From: Clostridium_AT stratigraminis
GTDB taxonomy: Bacteria > Bacillota > Clostridia > Clostridiales > Clostridiaceae
Assembly: GCF_045310675.1 (NCBI RefSeq)
Contig: NZ_JBJHZZ010000005.1
Span: forward strand, 124,001-188,000
Direction: 5' to 3'
DNA length: 64,000 nucleotides
The notes under the pieces are model-generated. The model was not told the DNA's origin. It made no database searches and saw only the letters and a list, made by a program, of their open reading frames with translations. Each line of letters starts with the position of its first letter. Position 1 is the first letter of the stretch. The position numbers and the translations under genes are program-made. Shown in pieces: positions 44,431-52,200 of the stretch.

Positions 44431-44655
44431 TTACTTATATTCCACTTTTACCAAAGTAGTGCATGGTACATATATTTCAGATAACATCCTGCGGTTTTCA
44501 TCATACATAACAATTTTTCTTTTCTCTATAAAATCTGTAGTATCAATAGTTTTTATTATGATGCCGTTTAGTAATGTCTTATCTTCCTCATAAATTCCCT
44601 GAGAGTTTTTTTCTCCTATCAATTCAATACTTTTACCAATTCTTTCCTCTTTCAA
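44431..44655 (-). CDS. Hypothetical protein (74 residues)
   Basis: 74 residues from a TTG at 44655, with no convincing ribosome site. Beta-rich, ending in SEIYVPCTTLVKVEYK. It is charged and likely cytoplasmic. No family is recognised. Support is the length of the open frame, its terminator and the lack of a competing gene on the other strand. The start could be further in. Confidence 0.45.
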   Translation of the reverse strand: MKEERIGKSIELIGEKNSQGIYEEDKTLLNGIIIKTIDTTDFIEKRKIVMYDENRRMLSEIYVPCTTLVKVEYK

Positions 44656-44857
44656 GCAATTAGTTATATTTTCAAGAATTATATTAAACTTTTTATAATT
44701 AATATTATGTACTATTATAACATAAATAACAATATATTCAAATAATTCAGTCGGTGTTATTATGCTTTCTTATAAAAAAATTAATATCATTTTCATTATT
44801 AAGCATATATTATATGGAATAATAAAAAGATTTTATTTGAAAGAGAGAGTGCCGCAA

Positions 44858-45727
44858 TTGAAAGGAATTATTTTAGCAGGAGGCTCAGGGACACGCTTAT
44901 ATCCAATAACAAAATCAGTGTCAAAGCAGATACTGCCAATTTACGATAAACCAATGATATATTATCCTTTGTCAGTTTTAATGCTAGCAAAAATAAAAGA
45001 AATATTAATAATATCTACTCCAAGAGATGTTACAGTATTTCAAGATTTACTAGGGGATGGAAGCCATTTAGGACTTAACATTGATTATAAAGTTCAAAAT
45101 GAGCCTAAGGGTTTAGCTGAGTCCTTTTTAATAGGCGAAAAGTTCATTGGAAAGGATAATGTATGTTTAGTGCTGGGAGACAATATTTTTTATGGCTTCG
45201 GTTTTTCAGAGAGACTTCAAAATGCAGCAGCAAGAAATGAAGGAGCTACAATTTTTGGGTACCATGTAAGTAATCCTTCAGAATTTGGAGTGGTGGAATT
45301 TGATGAGGCGTTTAATGCTCTATCCATTGAAGAAAAGCCATTAGAACCTAAATCAAGCTATGCTGTACCAGGACTTTACTTTTATGACAATGAGGTAATT
45401 GAAATTTCAAAGAAGCTTAAGCCATCTGCCCGTGGAGAATTAGAAATAACAGAAATAAATAATGAATATTTAAAAAGAGGTAATCTTAAGGTGGAGTTAT
45501 TTGGAAGAGGTATGGCTTGGCTTGATACAGGAACCTACAGCGGACTCTTAAATGCAGCAAACTTTGTAGAAGCTATTCAAACAAGACAAGGGCTATACGT
45601 AGCCTGCATAGAGGAAATAGCCTATAGGGAAGGCTTTATTAATTGTGAGCAGCTTAAGAAGTTGGCAGAGCCCCTAATGAAAACAGATTATGGCAGGTAT
45701 TTAATGAAGCTTGTTATGGGTGGTTGA
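44858..45727 (+). CDS. rmlA: Glucose-1-phosphate thymidylyltransferase RmlA
   Basis: 289 residues from the TTG at 44858, after AAGAGAGAG. An ATG at 44762 would add 32 non-homologous residues and is rejected, since RmlA proteins begin with KGIILAGGSGTRLYP. The signature GGSGTRLYPITKSVSKQILP, PMIYYPLSVLMLA, VLGDNIFYGFG and EIYAFDNEVIEISK-like motifs fit. It makes dTDP-glucose from glucose-1-phosphate and dTTP, the first step to dTDP-L-rhamnose. It is the first gene of rmlADBC, and its stop is 5 nt before the rmlD ATG. Confidence 0.95.
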   Translation: MKGIILAGGSGTRLYPITKSVSKQILPIYDKPMIYYPLSVLMLAKIKEILIISTPRDVTVFQDLLGDGSHLGLNIDYKVQNEPKGLAESFLIGEKFIGKDNVCLVLGDNIFYGFGFSERLQNAAARNEGATIFGYHVSNPSEFGVVEFDEAFNALSIEEKPLEPKSSYAVPGLYFYDNEVIEISKKLKPSARGELEITEINNEYLKRGNLKVELFGRGMAWLDTGTYSGLLNAANFVEAIQTRQGLYVACIEEIAYREGFINCEQLKKLAEPLMKTDYGRYLMKLVMGG

Positions 45728-45732
45728 TATAT

Positions 45733-46614
45733 ATGAAAATATTAATAACAGGAAGCAAAGGACAGCTAGGAACCCAAATGACAAATATGATAAATGCTAA
45801 GGAATCGGAGCTTGGAAAAATCAATACAATATATAATGAGGCTGAAGTAAAGGGCATTGATTTAGAGGAGCTTGACATAGCTGATTTAAATGACACACGA
45901 AGTATAGTAGTGGATTTTGCACCGAACCTTGTAATTAACTGTGCGGCTTATACTAATGTAGATGGCTGTGAAGCTAATGAAGATGCAGCATTTAAAGCAA
46001 ATTCCATAGGACCTAGAAATTTAGCAATGGCTTGTGAAGAAATAGAGGCTAAACTTGTACACATATCAACTGATTATGTCTTTTCAGGAAGTGGGTATAG
46101 ACCATACAGGGAATATGATGCGGCAAATCCAATTAATGTATATGGGAAAACTAAGCTCTTAGGTGAAAGGTATGTGCAGCAGCTCTGCAGTAAATATTTT
46201 ATAGTAAGAACTTCATGGCTTTACGGCTTAAGCGGAAACAATTTCGTAAAGACCATAATAAAGGCAGCAAATGCAAACAGCAGCTTAAATGTAGTAAACG
46301 ATCAACGGGGAAATCCTACAAATGCTGAAGACTTAGCCTATCACATACTAAAGTTAGCACTCACAGAAGAATATGGAATCTATCACTGTACAGGTTCTGG
46401 AGAATGTTCATGGTATGATTTTGCATGTAAAATTGTAGAATATTTAAAGCTTGACTGTACAATAAAGCCAGTAACTACAGAAGAATATAAAAAAGGAGCT
46501 ATTAGACCAGTTTTCTCCTCGCTTGATAATATGATGCTTAGATGCACAATTGGGGATGAAATGAGACCTTGGCAGGAAGCCCTTAAAATGTTTACTAATC
46601 AATTAAATAAATAG
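45733..46614 (+). CDS. rmlD: dTDP-4-dehydrorhamnose reductase RmlD
   Basis: 293 residues from the ATG at 45733. MKILITGSKGQLGTQM is the NAD-binding start. CAAYTNVDGCEANEDAAFKA, HISTDYVFSGSGYRPY and NVYGKTKLLGERYV contain the S-D-Y-V-F and Y-x-x-x-K catalytic motifs. It reduces dTDP-4-dehydro-L-rhamnose with NAD(P)H to dTDP-L-rhamnose, the last step of the pathway. In gene order it comes second. It starts 5 nt after rmlA and is followed 57 nt later by rmlB. Confidence 0.95.
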   Translation: MKILITGSKGQLGTQMTNMINAKESELGKINTIYNEAEVKGIDLEELDIADLNDTRSIVVDFAPNLVINCAAYTNVDGCEANEDAAFKANSIGPRNLAMACEEIEAKLVHISTDYVFSGSGYRPYREYDAANPINVYGKTKLLGERYVQQLCSKYFIVRTSWLYGLSGNNFVKTIIKAANANSSLNVVNDQRGNPTNAEDLAYHILKLALTEEYGIYHCTGSGECSWYDFACKIVEYLKLDCTIKPVTTEEYKKGAIRPVFSSLDNMMLRCTIGDEMRPWQEALKMFTNQLNK

Positions 46615-46671
46615 GTGCTAAAACAAGCTAGAAGCTTCATAAATTATAATTAATTAAAATTAGGTGGGGAT

Positions 46672-47727
46672 ATGAAAAATTATTTAATAACTGGCGGTGC
46701 AGGATTTATTGGATCAAATTTTATCATTTATATGTTAAGTAAATACAAGGATATAAAAGTTATTAATGTAGACAAGCTAACATATGCAGGAAACTTAGAA
46801 AATTTAAAAGCCGTAGAGAACAATTCAAACTATAGCTTCCTTCAAGCTGACATTTGTGAGAAGGAAGCCATAAGCAAGATATTTAAAGTTTGGAATATTG
46901 ACTATGTAATTAATTTTGCAGCAGAATCACATGTGGACAGAAGTATAAAAGAACCTGGCATATTTGCTAAAACTAACGTACTTGGAACAGTAAATCTCTT
47001 AAATATTGCTAAGGATAATTGGCAGGAAGGAACTAGTTTTAAAAAGGGCAAGAAATATCTTCAGGTTTCTACAGATGAAGTATATGGTTCACTTGGAGGA
47101 ACTGGTTACTTTATGGAAGCTACACCACTTAATCCACACAGCCCATATTCTGCAAGTAAAACAGGTGCTGACCTTATGGTAAAGGCCTACTATGATACCT
47201 ATAAAATGCCTGTAAATATCACTAGGTGTTCAAATAATTATGGTCCTTTCCAATTTCCAGAGAAATTAATTCCATTAGTAATAAATAATTGCCTTAATAA
47301 AAAATCCCTCCCTGTATATGGAGATGGATTAAATATAAGAGACTGGCTATATGTAGTAGACCACTGCAGGGCAATTGACATGGTAATAAGAAAGGGAAGT
47401 TTAGGAGAAGTTTATAATATTGGTGGTCATAATGAAAGAACTAATATTTATATTGTAAAAACAATTATTGAATATATTAATAAAAATGTAGATAGTGAGG
47501 TATCTGAAGACCTTATTAAATATGTTAGGGACAGACTAGGCCATGACAAAAGATACGCCATAGATCCTACTAAAATTAAAGAAGAGCTCGGCTGGTTCCC
47601 TGAAACTACCTTCGAAGATGGAATTAGGAAGACAATTAAATGGTATTTGGATAACAAAGCTTGGATGGATAATATAACAAGCGGCGATTATCAAAATTAT
47701 TATTACAATATGTATGAAGGGAAATAA
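46672..47727 (+). CDS. rmlB: dTDP-glucose 4,6-dehydratase RmlB
   Basis: 351 residues. NYLITGGAGFIGSNFIIYML (NAD), DKLTYAGNLENLKAV, NFAAESHVDRSIKEPGIFAK, VSTDEVYGSLGGTGYF and PYSASKTGADLMVKAYYDTY show the short-chain dehydrogenase fold with the Y-x-x-x-K catalytic pair. It converts dTDP-glucose to dTDP-4-keto-6-deoxyglucose. AGGTGGGG lies upstream of the ATG. rmlC starts 3 nt after its stop, so translation is coupled. Confidence 0.96.
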   Translation: MKNYLITGGAGFIGSNFIIYMLSKYKDIKVINVDKLTYAGNLENLKAVENNSNYSFLQADICEKEAISKIFKVWNIDYVINFAAESHVDRSIKEPGIFAKTNVLGTVNLLNIAKDNWQEGTSFKKGKKYLQVSTDEVYGSLGGTGYFMEATPLNPHSPYSASKTGADLMVKAYYDTYKMPVNITRCSNNYGPFQFPEKLIPLVINNCLNKKSLPVYGDGLNIRDWLYVVDHCRAIDMVIRKGSLGEVYNIGGHNERTNIYIVKTIIEYINKNVDSEVSEDLIKYVRDRLGHDKRYAIDPTKIKEELGWFPETTFEDGIRKTIKWYLDNKAWMDNITSGDYQNYYYNMYEGK

Positions 47728-47730
47728 GCT

Positions 47731-48279
47731 ATGGGTAAGTTTAATATATTAGAAACTTCCATAAAAGGTGTTTATACAATAGAACCTAAGGTTTTCAAAG
47801 ATAAAAGAGGCTGTTTTTTAGAAACCTACAACTATGAGGATTTTAAAGCAGCGGGGCTTGATATGGTTTTTGTACAGGATAATCAATCAAGCTCCTCAAA
47901 GGGAGTTCTTAGGGGGCTGCATTTTCAAAGAAATCATCCTCAAGGAAAGCTGATAAGAGTTATAAAAGGAGAAGTTTTTGATGTGGCTGTAGACCTAAGA
48001 AAGGACTCCCAAACTTATGGAAAATGGGTGGGGGTTATTTTAAGTGAAGAGAACAAAAAGCAGTTCTATATACCAGAAGGCTTTGCCCATGGTTTTCTTG
48101 TACTGTCAGAGGCTGCTGAGTTTTGCTATAAGTGTACTGAATTTTATCATCCTGAAGATGAAGACGGAATAGCCTGGAACGATCCAGAAATCGGCATTAA
48201 ATGGCCTATAGGTAATATAAGTGAAATAATTCTATCAGAGAAAGATCAAAAGTGGAAGGGTATGTGCCTGAGAGGCTAA
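47731..48279 (+). CDS. rmlC: dTDP-4-dehydrorhamnose 3,5-epimerase RmlC
   Basis: 182 residues of the RmlC cupin family. EPKVFKDKRGCFLETYN, VQDNQSSSSKGVLRGLHFQR (substrate-binding His), VAVDLRKDSQTYGKWVG and FYIPEGFAHGFLVLSE (second His region) are intact. It epimerises dTDP-4-dehydro-6-deoxyglucose at C3 and C5. It is the last gene of rmlADBC, so the whole dTDP-L-rhamnose pathway is encoded here. No glycosyltransferase follows, so the rhamnose is used by enzymes elsewhere. Its stop codon is the first base of a family-A repeat. Confidence 0.95.
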   Translation: MGKFNILETSIKGVYTIEPKVFKDKRGCFLETYNYEDFKAAGLDMVFVQDNQSSSSKGVLRGLHFQRNHPQGKLIRVIKGEVFDVAVDLRKDSQTYGKWVGVILSEENKKQFYIPEGFAHGFLVLSEAAEFCYKCTEFYHPEDEDGIAWNDPEIGIKWPIGNISEIILSEKDQKWKGMCLRG

Positions 48280-48309
48280 TGTGGCATGGGGACGTTTCTC
48301 CTGCCACAT
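48279..48309 (+). repeat. Family-A palindromic repeat at the rmlC stop codon
   Basis: ATGTGGCATG / CTGCCACAT arms with GGGGACGTTTCT between them. The rmlC stop TAA overlaps it (TAATGTGGC), and the hairpin probably ends the rml transcript. Confidence 0.8.
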
Positions 48310-48505
48310 TAGCATGTCTAGGTATTAAACTAAAGTTAACGAAAATCATCAATTGTAGAGGTGTTAATATTTGGTATGAATAATTTTTTATTGTATAATG
48401 GTATAAAGGAGTTGTGGAACATTAGTATGTCCACTGTGGCGATGTTTGGACTACTAAATATTCAGATAGATTAAGATCTTAAAAAATTTTTGGGGGGCTA
48501 TTATT

Positions 48506-49363
48506 ATGAAAAAAATGTTTACAATCTTATCTTTGGCTATTGTTCTGCTTTTGACAGGATGTACTTCTAAGGCCGTACCAAACTTAAAAGGCGGCTATCA
48601 AAGTGATAGAGAAGGTGTTGGCTACGTAATCTTGCTATCTTTTCAACCAGATGACAGCAGCTTCGTAGAATATATTGACAGCAGGGAAGTTGATAGAGGC
48701 ACTTATAAAAAAACCGAAGATAATTTGTATCAAATAAAAAGCGACAAGCAAGATTTTGAAGTTGCGTTAAATACTAAAAACTCATTTAATATTATAATTA
48801 AAAAGCTTAATAATGGGAATCCAATTCAAATGAAGAATATAAGTACTATTCCAGGATATTTTAAAAACCCATATGGTGATGAAGACAAGTATATGGCTTT
48901 ATTAGAGGACAAAGATAAAACTCAAACTTCTCCGGCAACTGTAGATAATAATAAACCTGCTGCAAAGTCAGGAATTGACTGGAAGTGTGTTTATATTGGT
49001 TCATTAGTACAAAAAGGTATGCCTGAAATTAAGAATCAGATAGTATTTAATAATGAAGATGAATGGCGGATATATGCAAATGACAACCTGCCTAACTCCA
49101 TTGTTGATTCAGTAATTAAGAATGTAAACTGGGATAAGGAAGGCATAGTTGTACTGCAGGATTATCCTCCGAAAGGATACTTTTCTTTTTTATCGCAAGT
49201 TTCAGATGTGAAAATTGAAAATGGTAAGTTAAATGTGCAGTATGAAAATAATACAGATACGACAAAAACATATTATGTTAGGTCTCAAGGTTACACTGAA
49301 GTTGTTAAGGACATTTATATGATATGCCTAAATAAATCTGACATAGGAAAACTTAAAAAGTAA
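48506..49363 (+). CDS. Putative lipoprotein of unknown function
   Basis: 285 residues. The N-terminus KKMFTILSLAIVLLLTG followed by CTSKAVPN has a clear lipobox (LTGC), so it is anchored by Cys18. Two parts can be told apart. Residues about 20-130 are a small beta domain, and a linker rich in T, S and P (KDKTQTSPATVDNNKPAAKS) leads to a C-terminal domain (about 155-285) reminiscent of the PrcB-C-like fold (KEGIVVLQDYPPKGYFSFLS). No function assigned. GGGGGG lies 10 nt upstream of the ATG. Confidence 0.7.
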   Translation: MKKMFTILSLAIVLLLTGCTSKAVPNLKGGYQSDREGVGYVILLSFQPDDSSFVEYIDSREVDRGTYKKTEDNLYQIKSDKQDFEVALNTKNSFNIIIKKLNNGNPIQMKNISTIPGYFKNPYGDEDKYMALLEDKDKTQTSPATVDNNKPAAKSGIDWKCVYIGSLVQKGMPEIKNQIVFNNEDEWRIYANDNLPNSIVDSVIKNVNWDKEGIVVLQDYPPKGYFSFLSQVSDVKIENGKLNVQYENNTDTTKTYYVRSQGYTEVVKDIYMICLNKSDIGKLKK

Positions 49364-49394
49364 TATACAGATTTATCTAGGTATAATTAAATTA

Positions 49395-49766
49395 TTATAG
49401 CGTTTGCTTGCAGGAGGTAACTGTAATTTCTAAGGTTCTAGAAAGAAATGGGCACTTTTCTTTCATTTTGTTAAAGTTATCTCCTTCTTTTAGAAACTTA
49501 GCAGTGCCTTCTAGTAAAAAGCCAGTTCCCATGTATCTATAGCCCATTACTTCTCTGCTGCCAAGAGTTAATTTAACCTTTGGATTGGCATTAATATTTT
49601 TCTCTGTTACAATCATAGCAGCTGCAGGAATTAAAATTTTATTGTCATCAGTAACAATTAAATAACTGTTCCATGTATTAGCAACATGAGCTTCATTGTT
49701 AGCGCAAGTTACGATAGAAACTACACCTTCATGATTCAATACTTCTAAAAATTTTTCTGTTAACAT
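49395..49766 (-). CDS. Pyridoxamine 5'-phosphate oxidase-like flavin-binding protein
   Basis: 123 residues with the split-barrel flavin-binding fold. VVSIVTCANNEAHVANTWNS, KILIPAAAMIVTEKNINANP and KVKLTLGSREVMGYRYMGTG fit small PNPOx-like proteins (PF01243). The family binds FMN and includes oxygen- or quinone-reactive reductases, but the substrate is unknown. It is divergent from the Rrf2 gene at 49958, sharing a 190-nt promoter region, which suggests control by that regulator. Confidence 0.82.
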   Translation of the reverse strand: MLTEKFLEVLNHEGVVSIVTCANNEAHVANTWNSYLIVTDDNKILIPAAAMIVTEKNINANPKVKLTLGSREVMGYRYMGTGFLLEGTAKFLKEGDNFNKMKEKCPFLSRTLEITVTSCKQTL

Positions 49767-49957
49767 TTCTTATTCCTTCTTTCTTTAAAATATGGACAAC
49801 CTATATCGTGGATAACTTTTGTCTATATTTAGAGTATAATTCTTTTTATTTATTGTCAATGGAAACATTTTGTAAGAGTATACAATAAGAGTATCTTGAA
49901 TGAGTATAAATTATAAGATATTATAATTAAAAGATTATATAACAAGGAGCAGGAAAA

Positions 49958-50461
49958 ATGAAATTTTCAATTGGAGTAGAATATGCAATACATTGTTTAT
50001 TATATATGGTGAATTTGGAAGATGGTAAATCTGTTGGAATACATGACTTAGCTACCTTTCAGGGGATCTCTGAAACTTACTTATCTAAGGTATATGCAAA
50101 ATTAAGCAAGGCCGGAATTATTAAATCCATACCTGGGGTAAAAGGTGGTTATGCACTAGCTCGAAGCGCAGAAGAAATAACCTTTTGGGATGTTGTTGAG
50201 GCAGTAGAAGGAAGTGAACCATTTTTTCAGTGTGCAGAAATTAGGCAAAATAATGTATTATTAGATAAGAACAATTTACCAGATACAGTTACAAAGAGTC
50301 CTTGCACAATAAAAGTAGTGATGATGGAAGCGGAAAATGAAATGAGAAAGTATTTGAGCAGCAAGACCTTAGCATGGCTTTACAATGAAGTATATAATAA
50401 AATACTTCCAAGTGATGCTGCAAAAGCTACAAGTGAGTGGTTTAGTAATAAAAGAAAGTAA
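49958..50461 (+). CDS. Rrf2-family transcriptional regulator
   Basis: 167 residues. The winged HTH is KFSIGVEYAIHCLLYMVNLE then GIHDLATFQGISETYLSKVY, and SIPGVKGGYALARSAEEITF is the family wing with the beta turn. Only two cysteines lie in the sensor region (FFQCAEIRQ and KSPCTIKVV), fewer than the three used by IscR-type Fe-S sensors, so it may sense something else. AAGGAGCAGG precedes the ATG. It is divergent from the flavin-binding protein gene, its likely target. A long inverted repeat follows. Confidence 0.85.
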   Translation: MKFSIGVEYAIHCLLYMVNLEDGKSVGIHDLATFQGISETYLSKVYAKLSKAGIIKSIPGVKGGYALARSAEEITFWDVVEAVEGSEPFFQCAEIRQNNVLLDKNNLPDTVTKSPCTIKVVMMEAENEMRKYLSSKTLAWLYNEVYNKILPSDAAKATSEWFSNKRK

Positions 50462-50557
50462 AAGAAGTTACTGAAAAATAATTGCTTAATGGCTGCGAAG
50501 ATCTATTTGAAATTGATTAAGATTATTTTAATGAATGATGTTGAAAAAGAAAATTAT

Positions 50558-50640
50558 AAGGGAACTCATTTATGATAAGCAAACCTTATAACAGTTTTAT
50601 TAACTGGTATAAGGTTTGCTTATTATTGTATGGTTCCCTT
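50558..50640. repeat. 83-bp inverted repeat downstream of the Rrf2 gene
   Basis: Arms of 39 nt. AAGGGAAC at each outer end and ATAAGCAAACCTTATA plus CAGTT near the centre match, with a 9-nt unpaired bulge between them and a TTATT loop. It could end both convergent transcripts, or be a small non-autonomous element. No target-site duplication is evident. Confidence 0.7.
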
Positions 50641-50658
50641 ATTTGCATTTCTATAAAA

Positions 50659-50790
50659 TTAAGACTTAGAAGAAAACAAGTTTTTTATGTAATTACCTAA
50701 GTTACTTAAAGCATTGTTTGGTAAGAACTTTCCTGCAATAAATACAAAGGCAACTACAATAAATATGGCTAATATATCTATATAATCCAA
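50659..50790 (-). CDS. Small single-pass membrane protein (43 residues)
   Basis: 43 residues read from TTG at 50790 after AGGGGG on the minus strand. MDYIDILAIFIVVAFVFIAG is a single membrane helix, then a short basic tail (KFLPNNALSNLGNYIKNLFS followed by SKS). The layout resembles the small membrane peptides found in clostridia, but no family is assigned. A strong inverted repeat lies 20 nt after the stop, consistent with termination. Confidence 0.55.
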   Translation of the reverse strand: MDYIDILAIFIVVAFVFIAGKFLPNNALSNLGNYIKNLFSSKS

Positions 50791-51030
50791 TCTTTGCACC
50801 CCCTAAAATGTAAAATGTCATAAATTATTGGCATCCATATACAATTATATACCTTGGGATGGAAAAAATACAAATAATCGGTATTTATATTTTCAATCTT
50901 AATATTACTTACAAGTTGAAAATACTGCAACTTAAATATAAAATAATAGTAATCCTTATAAACAATAATTATTTATAGGACAAATGATTAAATGAGTGCA
51001 AAACTCATTGAAAGGATGTGAGATAGATTA

Positions 51031-52200
51031 TTGGAGAAAGAATTTGAAGGGGATTTTGTCCATTTGCATGTGCACACTGGATACAGCCTTTTAGATGGCT
51101 CTGGAAAAATTCCTGACATGATTGCACGGGTAAAGGAGCTCGGCATGAAAAGCATAGCCATAACAGACCATGGAACCATGTATGGCTGTGTAGAATTTTA
51201 TAAAGAAGCCATGGCTCAGGGCATAAAGCCAATTATAGGCTGTGAAACATATGTAGCTGCAAAATCCATGTACGATAAAACAAATAATAAAGAAAATGAA
51301 ACACATCATTTGGTTTTACTAGTTAAAAATGCTGTTGGCTATCAAAACCTAATGAAGATTGTTTCACAGGCTTCCATTGATGGCTTTTATTATAAGCCAA
51401 GGGTTGACCATGATTTTCTAAGGGAGCACAGCGAAGGAATAATAGCTTCCAGTGCATGCCTAGGAGGAGAAGTTCAATCTTATATTCTAAATGGAAACAT
51501 AAAAAAGGCGAAAGAAACTGCACTTTTATACAAGGATATATTTAAAGATGGCTTTTATTTAGAACTTCAATATCATTATTTAGATGAGCAGCTAAAGGTA
51601 AATGAAGAACTGCAAAAGCTTTCCAAGGAGCTGGACATTCCATTAATATGTACCAATGACGTTCACTATATTAATAAAGAAGATGCTAAGGCTCACGACA
51701 TTCTATTATGCGTTCAGACAGGTAAAACTGTAGAAGATGAAGATAGAATGAGATATCCTTCCACTGAGTTTTACCTAAAGTCACCTGAGGAAATGTATAA
51801 GAATTTCTCCTATGTGCCAGAAGCCATAGAAAACACAGTAAAAATAGCTGAAATGTGCAATTTTGATTATGAATTTCATGTTTCCAAGCTCCCTAAATTT
51901 CCACTGCCTGAAGAGGTTGATCCCTATATTTACCTAAGAGATACATGTTATAAGGGGTTAGAGGAAAGATATGAGGAAATAACTTCTGAACTTAAAGATA
52001 GGCTTGAATATGAGCTTGGAGTTATTAAAAATATGGGTTATGTAGATTATTTTCTTATAGTATGGGATTTTATTAGGTTTGCAAGAGAAAGTGGAATACC
52101 GGTTGGCGCAGGTCGTGGTAGTGCTGCAGGTTCGCTGGTTGCTTACACCTTAGGAATTACTAAAATAGATCCTCTTAAGTATGGATTGATTTTCGAGCGT
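51031..52200 (+). CDS. dnaE: dnaE exon 1 (PHP domain to start of palm)
   Basis: 390 codons ending exactly on a codon boundary at GAG CGT (E-R of LIFER). The next residues read in the genome, KEMRSLNWVNCW, are not DnaE and end at TAA 52261. The final U at 52200 is the base required before a group I 5' splice site. Confidence 0.93.

Noticed and set aside
44762..44857. N-terminal extension of RmlA
   Set aside because: RmlA proteins begin at the KGIILAGG segment; the extension is AT-rich and unconserved in type.
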